Positions 24,305 to 37,953 are shown, counted from the stretch's first letter. The stretch: 64,000 nucleotides of DNA from Saururus chinensis (GCA_035235625.1 CP141142.1:33738995-33802994), one strand, 5' to 3'. Notes: generated by a model not told the origin, from the sequence alone. Made by a program: numbers and translations.

Positions 24305-25779
24305 TAGGGGCGTTAACGAGCCAAGCTGAGCTGAGTATTTGGCTGCTACGGCTCGAGTTCGAATTGCTGAAGCTCGGCTCGAAGCTTGAATAAACTCAAA
24401 CCATTCAACTCGAGCTCGGCTCAAATTAGAAATCCAAAGCTTGGCTCGAGCTCGAGCTTGAATAAGTGAATCATAAGCCTTGGCTCAAACTGGGCTCGAA
24501 CTAAAAAAATAAAAATAATCTATATATAAATATAAAGTATATAAAGTATCATACATACTAATATATTTTTAGTATTAAATATTAATAAATATACTTCAAC
24601 AAGTATTACGACTACACCGTGAATATTTGATTATAGTCACTATGAAAAAAGAAAACTATGACAAATAAGTTTTAGTTACATATGTTAAAAAATTGCAACA
24701 TTATTATTTTTCTCTCTTTATGTACATATAATCACTAAAAAATATGTAAAAATTAAAAAAATTATTTAGGCAACATTGTCATCTACTTTTTTGTGTTTTC
24801 TTTTCTTCACATGCTTATAAATCACTAATAAAAAAGTTATTCTGTAACCTTAGTGTGTCTCTCAAAAATTCTGAAGTACATGTAAAAAGATATACATTTT
24901 GTAAGATGAGGACGGTCCCAATGTCATGCTTCAACTTTTAAAAGAATATATAATCATTCTTTTCTAAACTAAGGTTGGTCTACAAATGTCATGCTTCTTT
25001 TAGAATTATTTTTAAGTATATTAGTGTAATATCATGTTGACCATCTGTCATATACTTATAGCTCCATTTAGTTTTTCAATTGAACTAATTTAGTTCATCT
25101 TCAAGAATCAAATAGCCCTATTAATTTGGGACAAAAGAAGTATATTAGTGTTCGCGTCTCCAATATATTTTTTTTATAAAATATATATCATATATAAAAA
25201 TTATATATCCATTATAATTTAATAAGGATATATATCATGAAATTTTTTTATATGAGTTTAGGCTTTCGTACATCAGTATGAGCAAAGACATCATGGGTCA
25301 TTAGATCAAAATCCAAACACGCAAGAAGACATAAACTAATCTACCTCCCGAGTTATGTGTGTTTTTAGATCGTAATATGAGGATGCATGACATCGATACT
25401 CATATAGTCATGAGTGAGCCTTGACTCATATAAACGGGTCTTATATATCAATATAATACATAGTATTAGTATATAAATATGTGATTATATGTCGTTTTAT
25501 ATATTCCATTCGTCTTAGATTAATAGCTCAATTAGATTTTTCAAAATGAACTAATTAAATAGAGTTATTCATCTATGAATGGAGGGAGTATGTTTTAAAT
25601 ATATATTTAAATTAACAATTATATTTATATAAAATATGTATTATTAATTATATATATTATTTATATATAATTTTAAAATTATATTAAAGCTCGAATCGAG
25701 TTCGAGTGGAGCTTAATTCGAGCCGAGCTAAGTCGAGCTGGGTTTGCTCACGAGCCAGCTCAGCTCATTTACAGCCCTA
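24305..25779. mobile_element. hAT element, 1475 bp, with exact 8-bp target duplication
   Basis: Left end TAGGGGCGTTAACGAGC, right end (other strand) TAGGGCTGTAAATGAGC. The perfect 8-bp duplication GTTATAGT lies at 24297-24304 and 25780-25787. Subterminal GCTCGAGCTCGG repeats (24350-24480 and 25690-25765) match the elements at 741 and 19432. There is no transposase frame. The duplicated target is itself part of a CACTA-like terminus, so this is a nested insertion. Two Stowaway-like MITE sequences lie inside (25063-25143, 25507-25592). Confidence 0.88.
25507..25592. mobile_element. Stowaway-like MITE inside the hAT element
   Basis: TTCCATTCGTCTTAGATTAA at the left and ATCTATGAATGGAGGGAGTA at the right resemble the CTCCCTCCGTCCCA-type Stowaway ends. 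The centre ATTAGATTTTT..AATTAAATAG is partly self-complementary. Confidence 0.55.
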
Positions 25780-25788
25780 GTTATAGTG

Positions 25789-27295
25789 CTTAACCATAAA
25801 TAATTTTTTAATGCCCTAGCCCACACTTGACTCTAGTAGCATGTCATAGCCAAGAGGGCCAGGCCTCTCCATCCCGCATTAATAGCTCTATTGGTTTTAA
25901 AAATAAATTCAATTAATTTATTTTAAAAAATTAAATAAAACTGTTAATTTTAGGGAGGGCAAATATTATTTGGGCATGCTTGTACTCAAGCTACTGAATC
26001 AAGTTATTTCTGTCTTACCAAGTAAAAAGTAACATAACAATTGTCATGATGATAATCACCCCATTCACATTTTTTTTAACCGAAAAATTCTTGACGTAAA
26101 GATTTATACGCTAGCCTCCAAACAGGGCTTTTTTAAACGACAATGAAGTATGTAAGAGACCTGATTTAAGTACTTAACTGCATGACTGTTGAAAAAGCGT
26201 ACTTTTGTCATATTACTTTTACTGTGGACAATCACCTCTGTACTTCCCTCTTCTTTCTCTTATAAACCGTTTACTTTAGGCTAATCGCTCTTTCTTCTCT
26301 GCCCTCTTCTCTCTTATTATTAGTATAAATATTTTAATATGAATATAAAAGTAACTCTCGTCGGTTGCTGGGTACTGTTTGTTGAGTTTGTAAATATTTA
26401 AGCGATTTCAACGCCAAGAAAATTGGAAACAAGTATGGGAAGAGTGGGTCAGAAAGGGCCTATGAGCTATTTGTCTCAATAAGCTGTGCTGTGCAGTTTT
26501 TGTTCCCTTTTTATTTTAATTGAAGGAAGTCTTCTCCACCCTTCACCAGATAAAAAAAATACATACTGTGCTATGCTGCGCTGGGTGTTGATTTTTACAA
26601 CAGATATAAGAACGACGTGGATTTTGGCAGCCTTCTCTCTCTTTTTTTTTAGTTTTTCCTTGGTGGTAGTGTTTTCCACAGGTTACCCGCAGGGAATTTT
26701 TCTCGTTCCTCACTCACGGCTGATCGTACGCTACGTATGGGAGCACATATTTACATATTATTATTATTATTATTATTAATATTAATATTTATGTTAATAT
26801 GTATTTACATGTATATTATCAATCTTAAATATTAATAACTCTTATATATTATTTATATTAAACTCATTATCGAGAGAGAGTATAAATATATTATATATGC
26901 AACAATCGAGACGTGCTTTATGGGTTAATAAATGGCCACAAACTTTATATGGCATGAATTTGACTTATTCTTTTGCACAGAATTTTGATTTTTTTTACTC
27001 AGTACATATATTCCTATGCTTTATTAAATTGAATTTATATTATATTTTAAAAAGTATATGTATACCCTAATTATTATCTAAATTATAAATAATAATTTTT
27101 TAAAAATAAAAATATTCTTATTTAAACTTCTAAGGGAGTGACAAGGGATTGTGACTGATAGAGAACATGACACACCTCCTTCAACTGTTCTCTCTATCAG
27201 GCTCCTCATCAATTGTAATCTCCTTAGTACTGAAGTCTAAAGAAGGAATATTATTGTCATTTGAAAATCACCTTTATAATTTTATTAATAATAAG

Positions 27296-27367
<72 letters not shown>

Positions 27368-27794
27368 TAAAATATAAGAAATTGTAAGTGTAATTTACCA
27401 AAAGATGGGGATATAATATAAAAGTTATTATTTTTAGAGAATGAGGTCGGTTAAGTTCCCATTGTGGTGGGAGTGTGTGCTCCTAAAAGTGGCACTTAGT
27501 TTGATAGGTAAGTGGCACTTATTTTAATAGGTGGTCGATCACAGCAGATTCGTGTTGGCAATGATCCATGAAATAACTGACATATTTGATGAAGAGATTT
27601 TTATGTTTTAACTAGCATGGGAACCTTTGATATTTAAGATCAGTATTATATATATACGCTGGTTTACATTAACTAAAGCTAACGTGTGTTAGCATATGCA
27701 CATTTGATCTTATAGATAAAGGATTCCCATGTATCAATAAGGACCTCGAAAATTCTTCCTATAGTCAACTACTCGTTAGTTGTCCAGTAAATAA
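25789..27794. other. Intergenic DNA with old repeat remnants
   Basis: No gene is supported. At 25866-25955 there is half a Stowaway-like MITE (CCCGCATTAATAGCTCTATT). The stretch at 25970-26190 weakly resembles 13027-13260 (AAAAAGTAACATAACAATT; TTTAAACGACAATGAAGTA), suggesting an older copy of the block A flank. An ATT microsatellite lies at 26757-26780. Confidence 0.5.
27299..27361. repeat. (TA)n microsatellite, about 31 units
   Basis: An uninterrupted alternating AT run of about 62 bases. It is the longest simple repeat of this type in the window and produces an Ile/Tyr-repeat frame that is not a gene. Confidence 0.95.
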
Positions 27795-28404
27795 AGTAAT
27801 TTTGTTGCAACATCAAAATGATTCATATATTACATGACGACTATATTTTTGGCCACATATCCTAACCCTCAGCTAATTTGCAAGACATTAAGACCAATGG
27901 ATGGAGCTCATTAAGACCAGGCAACTACTCTGGTGTGGCAAACATGAATGTGGCGGAGAGTGAGTCAAGAAGCAAGGGTATCAAATTAACCCTGCACTAG
28001 AATATCATGGGTGCAGAACATTCGAATATCGATTAAACCATGTTGGAGCCACTAATTCGAGAGAGTTTCATTTTAGAAAGATTCTGATCCAAAGAGATGA
28101 GAGAAAATCAATTGATTGCCTTTGGCAATGTCAACATATAATTCTTGAAAGATCAATGATGATTCTTGAATCTCGTTAAGATCTTTTCTAATGTAATAGC
28201 TCAGAAGATTAGCACTTTTCTAGACCTTGAACTTCCTAAAAATATTGATGTTGTAGTAGAAGATTCTTACAAATTAAGAAAGACTCTTCACATCCCTTTC
28301 TTCTGTAAGTAGATAAAATGTGTAGGAGACAATCCAAGAACTTCAGCACACATTTTGTAACCTCTTCCTGTAATCCATTTTTAGTAGTAAAAGCAGTCCA
28401 TTTG

Positions 28405-29347
28405 TGTTGGACCAGGGTATGGGCTCAGGCCCATTACAGTCTACTTTGTTCATGGTCTGGTTAAGCTGGTATGAGTCATTGTGATATGAATTCTTATAGG
28501 ATCCACATACATCAGACACACACACGACATGTGACTAGGGTGTGCGCTATCACAATGTGGGGCCCGACTCACAAATTAGTGTTGATGGTCGGACTTGTAG
28601 TTAGCGAGGGGTCAACCCTGTCACCGTGTTGGTTGTATGCAGGGGGTCCTGGCCCTGCGGGTGCTGGGAGGAGAGCACGCTCCCATTGTGTCAAATTTTC
28701 TAAGAAAAACTCAATGAAATTCTACAAGAAGCCGGTCTAATGAAGCCCACTTAAGAGTAGATTGGGAGGGGAATAAAAGGGAAACAAGAGGGAAGAGGAA
28801 TCCTTAAGTGGCTAGCCGTCCTCCTCTCCTCTCTCCTATTATGCCTCAACCCTCTTTCTCCTTTTGTGCAGTGCGGCCCCCTTGCTTTTGAGAGCAAATA
28901 GGCTGGCTGCCTCTATCCTCTCCCTCTATTCCCTTTGGTGTGTGGTGGAAGAGGAGAATCATGTTCATCACTAATTTTTGGTTTTAAGGACAAGAAATTG
29001 GAGGTATCCTTACTAAGTTCCCAATCTAAGAAGAGGGTGTTTGGGGAATCAGCACATAAACAAAGTAATCTACTCACTTTACTTAATTGATATATGATTC
29101 AATTGAGGATAGACGTTGGCGTGAAGGAAAGAGGACATCCCGGGGCTGATCAGCCGACAAGTCAGTCCGTATCAATCCTCTTTTTCATTTTGATTAATTG
29201 TATGCTGTGATTTTATTGTTTATTGCTTATGGTTTAGGATGTTCATGCATCTTGTGTAGTGAATTTATTTAAGGTTGAGATTTTTATGCATTGCGCCTCA
29301 TTCTGGGCTTAAGCACCTCCATGCCTCCGCTGCACTGCCACTCTACA
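28405..29347. mobile_element. Solo LTR, 943 bp, with exact target duplication
   Basis: Begins TGTTGGACCAGGG and ends CACTCTACA (TG...CA). The flanking 5-bp duplication ATTTG lies at 28400-28404 and 29348-29352. The same site is uninterrupted in block A (ATTTG 13911-13915) and in inverted form in arm B (48253-48257), so the insertion boundary is certain. A TATA-like AATAAAAG lies inside at about 28770. No internal domain is present, as expected after recombination between two LTRs. The retroelement family cannot be told. Confidence 0.9.
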
Positions 29348-29484
29348 ATTTGTTCCTGCATTTTCTTTTTAAGTCACTACTATTACACACCATTACATTG
29401 CATTTTTTTCACCTAAATCATCTTGTACTAAGAAATTTAGTATCAGAACTTTAAATCAAACCCAATAGGTTCTTTAAAAGCATT

Positions 29485-29570
29485 ATGGATGTAAGCACAA
29501 GCGAATTATCTCAAAAACTTCAGTTGTCGATGTTTGATGAAGAAAATTATGATTTTAGTGCATGTAAATG
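29485..29570 (+). pseudogene. Copia-type gag start, relic (block C)
   Basis: A 28-codon frame MDVSTSELSQKL..MFDEENYDFSA ending in a stop, with primer-site-like TAGTATCAGA at 29439. This is the best preserved of three copies (others at 14044 plus and 48120 minus). It fits the first codons of copia gag, then runs into the tandem duplication and loses the frame. Confidence 0.5.
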
Positions 29571-30160
29571 AAACATCTCTCCCTTTCTCATGATTTATGA
29601 GATTATGTTTTAGAAGGCTTAGAAGAACAACAAAATTGAGATCTTAGATCCACGGAATAGAGAAAATAAGAGAGTTCAAAGAAAATAAGGTCTAAGGTAT
29701 TTTATAGGCTTTAAATTCCTTCCATCGATTGTTCAATAGTACTCATTAATTTTTTTGTCGGTAAAATTCATTACTTTTGGTTTCCATGGTGCTAGGGAAA
29801 ATTTTCCACTCCTTGGAGTTGCATCAAATTGTGGTGGAAATAATTTCTACAATATGATTTTAGTGCATGCAAATGAAACATCTCTCCCTTTCACATGATT
29901 TATGAGATTATGTTTTAGAAGGCTTAGAAGAACAACAAAATTGAGATGTCTTAGATCCACAGAATAGAGAAAATAAGAGAGTTCAAAGAAAATAAGGTCT
30001 AAGGTATTTTATAGGCTTTAAATTCCTTCCATTGATTGTTCAATAGGACTCATTAATTTTTTTGTCAGTAAAATTTGTTACTTTTGGTTTCCATGGTGCT
30101 AGGGAAAACTTTCCACTCCTTGGAGTTGTATCAAATTGTGGTGGAAATAATTTCTACAAT
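29551..30160. repeat. Tandem duplication, 305-bp unit x2
   Basis: 29551-29855 and 29856-30160 are near-identical, both starting GATTTTAGTGCATG and ending GGAAATAATTTCTACAATAT. Block A and arm B have one copy, so this arose in block C. Confidence 0.88.
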
Positions 30161-33100
30161 ATAATTTTCAATATAGTATGGGTGGTTATCTTGCCAATGG
30201 AGCTTGTGATCAATTTTTTTTTTATAAGTAAAATTTCATTAAGGTCAAAGAGACGAGAGGAAAATAAAGAACAAAGTTGAAGAGTACAACTTCTTGGAAC
30301 CATGGAACCTTTGGCAAAAGGCTTATAAACAAGAAAAGAACTAAAGAAAATCAAAATATCCCAACAACCCACGGAACAAAGAAACAATTCATCCTTTTTA
30401 TCAACATCTCAAAGGGCTATCTATTATCAGTAACTTATTTGTTTGTTGTGTAAAATAGATTTGTACTCTCAATGAATACCAAAAATGTGTACAGGTCTTC
30501 TACAATTGCAAAAGTAGACATGCAAACATTTGAGGCCGGTGTCTTGTATGGGAAAATGACATTTTCTGCACTCGTGCTTTTCCTTGTATCCCTAGGACAG
30601 TCTGTCACAACCCAGCTCTATAGATGTTTTGTACAAATTACATTTTAAGAACATTTTTTTCTAGTATGCATAGATGATACAAAATTCAAAATTTCCTGGG
30701 AGATTACAGCAGTGAGTTGAAGCATAAGATTGCTGAACAATAAGAGCCATATGCATTCATCTTCTATCGCACCTACAAAACATGTGCATATAAAATATGC
30801 ATGATGGCAAACCACCCATGACCCAAAGCTCAGTTGGCTTGTGTTATAATAAAGATATAAATTACATGCAAACTAAATATGCTTATGTATCTATGTGTGT
30901 CCTTGATTTTGATAATCATGCATCCGTTCATGCCATGCTATATGTAAAATATTTATAACATTATACCACCATATCAAATAAGTTAGATATACTAAAAAAT
31001 TTCATACATGAATAAGACTAGAAGATTCTAAGCCATCTACCTTCAATTTCACCATAATCTACAATAGTTCAATCAAAATCACCTATATTTCAAAAAAGGA
31101 CCATACCCATTGCTACCTAAAAAGATTACCAAATGAATTCCTCAAAATATCCATAAAAGTCAAACAAAGCACATACCTGTTAGTTTTACTTAATCAAATC
31201 TTTCCACTAGTTAATCCCTAAAAACTTTTCTCAAGAAGTGAGGGTCTATGGACTACCCATATGCATCCGACAAATATCCTAGTTGCTGCGCTACGAAAAA
31301 AATTTCTCCTGAGCTCAAGTAAATATCTCTATAGTAATGGTGAACCACCATTTAAGTTTTTCCATGTTATACCCCTCAATCCCTGGGATGTCATCTCATC
31401 CCATTATAATCATTGTCTTCTCTACAACCCAATCTATTCTAGTTTGTTATCTTTCTTACTCATTAGGATATTTTAGTACTCAATTTATTTGTCATATAAC
31501 ATGATTGATTATCACATTACTTTTGTTGGAATAACAGACAAACATCACGTCCTGACTAACTCGATCACCCCAACTTTGCAAAATATAAGACTTTATTGAC
31601 ATGTAGGAGAAACGCCAACCCTGTGTCCCCACCAGTACCTATGCCCCATTCCATAGGCCCTATTAGTTCTCTAGGGAAGCATTCCCACATACATGTTTCC
31701 ATGAACACAGGCGAGCTCAACCTATATCCCAGCGGCTCATATTTGATTTCTTTTGTCAAATTAAAACATGCTTATTGGCCACGCAACAAACAGTTATGCA
31801 TAACACATACATAATATGGGCATCCATCATCTTTGTCACGCTTCAACATGCATGAATCATTACCTCATTCCCCATATTCAAGAGTCCCACATGAGATGCT
31901 ACATAACCATGAAATTTACCATTCTACCTCTAGCCCACATGCTTTACATGATATTCCAAAAATAGGACTCTACTCATATGTATACATACTATGGAGTTAT
32001 ATCAAGTTATGGAAAGAATTTTCAAAAGGAGGAAAATAGACTATATGAAATTATAGTCTAATCTGGCCTTCAACATAGCAAATTGCCCGCCTAAGTCCCT
32101 TATAGTGTAAATCCGTAATTCCTACACTTTTTTGAAATTTATTTTTTTGTAAAAATACTTAAATAAATATGATTAATTATGAAATTTGGACCGCTATAAA
32201 TTCCATGGGTTTATGGTCCAAAATTATATTATGCGTCATATTTAGGTCAAATAGAGTCCAAATCAACTTAGGGTTTTGCACCAGAACCGCGATTCATAGA
32301 TTCATTTCTACAAAAAATTTGAGGTTGGTTTGATCCCATTTGATCCTCAAGAATCAAGAAGAACTAGGAATCTAGAAATTTAGACCTTTTTTTTTTCAAA
32401 AAATCCAATAATTATAAAAAGCATTAGAAAATTTCCAAAATTAAGAACTAAAAATGACTCTCAAGAATCTCTGATAATTTTTCTAAGGCTGTTCTATGGG
32501 TATTTGGCCCTGAAACCTAAGTCAGAACTTAGACTAATGAAAACTAACATATTTCTGGGTTTGGAATTAAATTGATAATCCATTGAAGAAAACTTCTTAA
32601 AACGACCTAAAATTTCTACCAAAGTGAATTGAGAATGTATCTCAACTCCCACAAAAATTTTAGATGGATTTGAACACCAAAGGTATGGAAATAGTGCAAC
32701 CTTTTTGGGTATATAGTGAAATCAGAGGTTCAAAAATCTTTTTCCAAACCATCACAATTTAATTCTACTAATTCATTCGGGTAAAAACATACTAAAAATT
32801 CTATTCATAATCTTGAGAGACATCATAAAACACCATATAGCATGTCATTCTAATCACATATCTCATCCTTAAGTTTTCAAACATATATTCAAGCATCAAG
32901 TAGCATAGCATAAACATGATATTATTTAACATAGCATGATTCACACAACCAAGGCCTATAACACAACTTTCTTCATTATAAGTAATATAGTGGTAGTTCC
33001 TACCTCTTCACAAAGCAAACTTTTTAATCCATGCATCTCTAGCCTTAAGGGAGTAAATCTTCTTCTTTGCCATGCTCCAAAGTGCTTCAATGACGACCAC

Positions 33101-34484
33101 TCCAAAAATTCAAGAGGGAGAGGCAATGGAGAGGAGAAAAGAGGGAGAGGAGGGGTGGCAAGGGCAAGGCAAGGGAGAAGGAGAACAGAGGGAAGAGGGG
33201 GGTTCTACCAAGAGAAAGAGAGAGCAAGAGAAAAGAGAGATAAGGGCAGGTTGGAGGGAAAGGGAGTGGGGAAAGCTTGCCTTACATGAGGGTCTTCTAT
33301 CATAGATAGGATTCCCTTTTCAAGAGATTCTCCTTTTATCTATTCTAAGGTAGTTTCCCGATTTGAACTAATCCTCTCCTTAAAGAAGATAAATGCCCTA
33401 TTTGAGTGACTTCGTGCCAATGCAAGGGGATGGACAAGTTGGGAATCCCCTAGGGCACGAGCCAGGCCTAACAGCCTGCTTAAGTGGCCAAAGCTTCCCT
33501 TTCCTCCTTTAAGTTGGACTCTCATCGTAGTTTTCTTGCATAGTCAATCTCTAGCCCTCGTCCTTTCAAATTAGGGCTTGGAAGGCTAGTCTATGCTTAT
33601 TCTACCCGGTCACATGTATTTCCTCGTATTTGAATCTCTAGGTCAAGTCTCGTAGATGGGTCCACTAACTTACCATATATGGATCCTTAGGTCAAAATGG
33701 TAGACTTCACCCTTCCTAGACCTATGGTTATGGTTTCCATGTGGCCGTATTGACTAGGTTGACTGGAAACCCACGTTGTTGACCTAAATTAGGAAAGTTC
33801 TATCCCCTTGCCCATAATGGTCAAGGAGTCAAATCTATGTTTTTGTTGAGAGTTTGGTTCAAATACTAGGGTTTAATTTCTCTCCCTAGATTACTTAAGA
33901 AACTTATCCCTAATTTTGAGGTGTTACATAATCAGCATAGTCTGACAAAAATATGATGATCCATCTCTCATTCCACCCTAGCTGGCCATCGAAGGTCCAA
34001 TGGGAGAAACATTTTAGGCTTGTCATCCTCTCCCTACCATCACCATACCCATCGTTCCAAACAGCCTTATGGCTCCACACAACATCATCACCTCACATGT
34101 CGTCCTTTTTGTCCTTTCCCTATAGGCTCTCCTCACTCCACACGATGTATTCCTCTTACCACTTCATATTGCATAGGACAAAAGTCCCTCTGGACCCTCC
34201 GCATACAACAATAATCCCACAAAAATGAAACCTATATTGGAATCCCAAAAGTCACCCTACTCGTTTGGAAGTATTGGTGTAGCCTTGAATTTTCAGCATG
34301 TTGCTTGGGACTATGAAGTGTACATGCCTAGGGAAGTGCATAATGGAAGAGTTGCAAGTAAAAGAGAACAAAATACCAAAAGGTCGAAAAGTATCATACC
34401 AAATACTAGAAAAAGAAAGTTAAATCAACCAAAATAACAAAAATGAATAGCATAGTATCAAAAGTGATACTTAATCAGCGGAAT

Positions 34485-35857
34485 ACAAATTACATGCAAA
34501 CTAAATATGCTTATGTATCTACATGTGTCCTTAATTTAGATAATCGTGCATCCATTTATGCCATGCTATATGTAAAATATTTATAACATTATACCACCAT
34601 ATCAAATAATTTAGACATACTAAAAAATTTCATACATTAATAAGACTAGAAGATTCTAAACCATCTACCTTCAATTTCACCATAATGTACAATAGTTCAA
34701 TCAAAATCATCTAAATTTCAAAAAGGACCATACCCACTGCAACCTAAAAAGATTACCAAATGAATTCCTCGTATTTTTTAAATTTATTCCTTAAAATATC
34801 CATATAAGTCAAACAAAGCACATACCTGTTAGTTTTACTTAATCAAATCTTTTCACTAGTTAATCCCTAAAAACTTTTTTAAAGAAATGAGGGTCTATGG
34901 ACCGCCCATATGCATCCGACAAAGATCCTAGTGGTTGCGCTACCAAAACAATTTCTCTTGAGCTCAAGTAAAAATCTCTATAGTAATGGTAAACCACCAT
35001 TTAAAATTTTCCATGTTATACCCCTCAATCCCTGGGATGTTATCTCATCCCATTTATAATCATTGTATTCTCTACAACCCAATTTATTCTAGTTTGTTAT
35101 CTTTCTTACTCAATGGGATATTTTAGTACTCAATTTATTTGTCATATAACATGCTTGATTATCACATTACTTAGTGTTGGAATAACAGACAAACATTACG
35201 TCCTGACTGACATGATTACCCCAACTTTGCAAAATATAAGACTTTATTGACATGTAGGGGAAACATCAACCCGATGTCCCCACCGGTACCTATGCCCCAT
35301 ACCATAGGCCCTATTAGTTCTTTAGGGAAGCATTCCCACATACATGTTTCCATGAACACAGGCGAGCTCAACCTATATCTCAGCGGCTCATATTTGATTT
35401 CTTCATCAAATTAAAACATGCTTATTGGCCACCCAACAAACAGTTATGCATACACATACATAATATGGGCATCCATCATCTTTGTCACGCTTCAACATGC
35501 ATGAATCATTACCTCATTCCCCATATTCAAGAGTCCCACATGAGATGCTACATAACCATGAAATTTACTATTCTACCTCTAGCCCACATGCTTTACATGA
35601 TATTCCAAAAATAGGACTCTACTCATATGTATACATACTATGGAGTTGTATCAAGTTATGGAAAGAATTTTAAAAAGGAGGAACATAGACTATATGAAAT
35701 CATAGTCTAATTGGGCCTTTAGCACAGCAAATTGCCAGCCTAAGTCCCTTATAGTGTAAATCCATAATTCCTACACTTTTTGAAAATTATTTTTTAGTAA
35801 AAATACTTAAATAAATATGATTAATAGGAAATTTGGACCACTATAAATTCCATGGGT
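34485..35857. repeat. Second partial copy of block C sequence, block D
   Basis: Matches 30858-32235 in direct orientation (shared CATGCAAACTAAATATGC near the start and AATTCCATGGGTTTA at the end). The match stops at 35857, where the GA-rich macro-repeat begins. Several short frames, for example at 35482 and 31833, are shared only because the DNA is duplicated. Confidence 0.8.
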
Positions 35858-37953
35858 TTAAGGGAGAGAGAGGAAGAGAGAGAGGGAGGAGAGAGGAGGT
35901 TGAGAGGGGAGAGAGAGAAGAGCGGGAGAGGGGAGAGAGAGAGGGGAGAGGAGAGGGAGGAGGGAAGATAGATGAGGAGAGGGGGGAGAGAGAGTGAGAG
36001 AGGAGGGAGAGAGAGAGGAAGGGAGAGAGGAGAGACAGAGAGGAGTGAGAAAGGAAGAGAGAGAGGAGAGGAGATTACAATTGTTATTATAAATTATTTT
36101 TAAAAAATTAAAAATTAAAAAAATGTATTGGTGACGCATACACATATCCATCACTACTAACTTCGGGTAGTAGCAACTCATACTTGTTTGCGTCACTACT
36201 ATCATAGTCTAGTAGCGACACATACACATATGCATCACTACTACTCTAAGTTAGTAGCGACGCATATGGTTGTCTCACTAATAGCAATTTTTTTATTTTA
36301 CAAAAATTTAAATTAAAAGAGTTAGAGAGAGAGTGAGGAGAGGGGAGAGAGAGGAAGTGAGAGAGAGCGCTGAGAGAGAGAGAGGAAGAGAGAGAGGGGA
36401 GAGGGAGGAGTTAGGAGGGAGAGAGGGGAGAGAGAGAGGAAGAGAGAGAGAGGATAGGGCAGAGAGAGAGAGAGGAAGAGCGAGAGAGCTGAGGAGAGAG
36501 AGAAAAAAAGGGAGAGGATTAAAATTGTTATTATAAATTACTTTTAAATTTTTTTAAAAAAATGTATTAGTTACGCATATACGTATGTGCCAATACTAAC
36601 TTCGGGTAGTAGCGACGCATACTTGTATGCGTCGCTACTATCATAGTGTCGATGCATACACATATGCATCGTTACTACTCTAAGTTAATAGCGACGCATA
36701 TGGTATGAGTCGCTATAGTAATTTTTTTATTTTAAAATAATTTAAATTAAAAGAGATAGAGAGAGTGGGGAGAGAGAGCGCGGAGAGAGAGAGGAAGAGA
36801 GAGAGGGGAGAGGGAGGAGTTAGGAGGGAGAGAGGGGAGAGAGAGAGGAAGAGAGGAGGGAGGAGAGAGGAGGGAGGGAGAGAGAGAGAGAAAGGGAGAA
36901 AGAGATAGGAGAGAGAGAGAGGATTAAAATTGATATTATAAATTATTTTGAAAAAAATTTAAAATTAAAAAAAATACATATTAGCGACTCATACACAAGC
37001 ATAACTACTAACTTCGGGTAGTAGTGACGCATACTTGTATGCATCACTACTATCATATTGTAGTAGCTATGCATACACATATGTGTTGCTACTACTCTAA
37101 GTTAGTAGCAACACTTATGATATGAGTCACTAATAACAATTTTTTTATTTAAAATAAATAAATAAAAAGATATAGATGGAGAGAGTGAGGAGGGAGGGAG
37201 AGAGGAGAGAGATAGAGAGGAAGGGAGAGAGGAGAGAGAGATGAGAGAGGAAGAGAGACGGGAGAGACAGAGGAAGAGAGACAGGAGGGAGAGAGAGAGG
37301 AAGAGAGATGAGAGGGAGAGGGTGGAGATAGGAAGGAGAGAGGGGAGAGAGACAGGAGAAGAGAGAGAGCATAACATATGCGTCACTACTAACTTCGGGT
37401 AGTATGGACGCTTACTTGTATGTGTCGCAACTATTATAGTGTAGTAGTGACGCATACACATATGCGTTGTTACTACTCTGAGTTAGTAGCGACGTATATG
37501 GTATGCATCACTAATAACAATTTTTTTATTTTAAATAAAATAAAATTAAAAGAGATAGAGAGAGGGAGGAGAGAGAGGAAGAGAGAGAGGAAGTGAGAAT
37601 AAGAGAGGAAGAGAGAGAATTAAAATTACTATTATAAATTATTTTAAAATTTTTAAAAAAATAAAAAAATTCTTATTAGCGATGCAGATACATATGCTTC
37701 GCTACTTGTTTAGGGTTGTGGTGATGCATACGTTATGCGTTGCTAGTTTTTTTATTATAAAAAAATTTCAATTAAAAGAGATAGAGGAAGAGAGGAGGGA
37801 GTAGAGAAGAGGGAGAGAGGGGAGAGAGGAGAGGAGAGAGCGATAAAGAGATAGAGGGAGAGAGGAGGGAGTAGAGAAGAGGGAGAGAGGGGAGAGAGAG
37901 TGGAGAGAGAGGAAGAGAGGAGAGGAGAGAGTGATAAAGAGAGAGAGAGAAGA
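35858..37953. repeat. GA-tract and GCGACGC-palindrome macro-repeat array
   Basis: Blocks of GAGAGA sequence (about 35858-36072, 36320-36516, 36755-36921, 37169-37372, 37551-37615, 37779-37953) alternate with AT-rich spacers. The spacers hold paired motifs such as TAGTAGCGACGCATAC and GTATGCGTCGCTACTA (36125-36290, 36565-36725, 36980-37140, 37373-37525, 37672-37750). The period is about 430 bp, shortening rightwards. The same motifs with CT instead of GA tracts occur at 61.7-64 kb, so this array is an inverted relative of that CACTA family region. No CACTA terminus was found here. Confidence 0.75.

Larger units (their letters stand above)
27795..34480. repeat. Direct copy of the degenerate retroelement repeat, block C
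   Basis: Matches block A from 13310 to about 18400 in the same orientation, interrupted by a solo LTR (28405-29347) and a 305-bp tandem duplication. At 33910-33928 the plus strand reads AATTTTGAGGTGTTACA; on the minus strand this is TGTAACACCTC, like the start of long Del/Tekay-type gypsy LTRs. That suggests the 3' part is LTR sequence in minus orientation. No coding capacity for reverse transcriptase or integrase was recognised. Confidence 0.6.

Noticed and set aside
26476..26779. Overlapping frames of 67 and 97 aa on opposite strands
   Set aside because: Both are open only by chance; no domain, and one runs into an ATT microsatellite.
35858..37953. Regular spaced repeats resembling a CRISPR array
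   Set aside because: Plant DNA; the repeats are mirrored, imperfect and separated by low-complexity purine tracts, not unique spacers.
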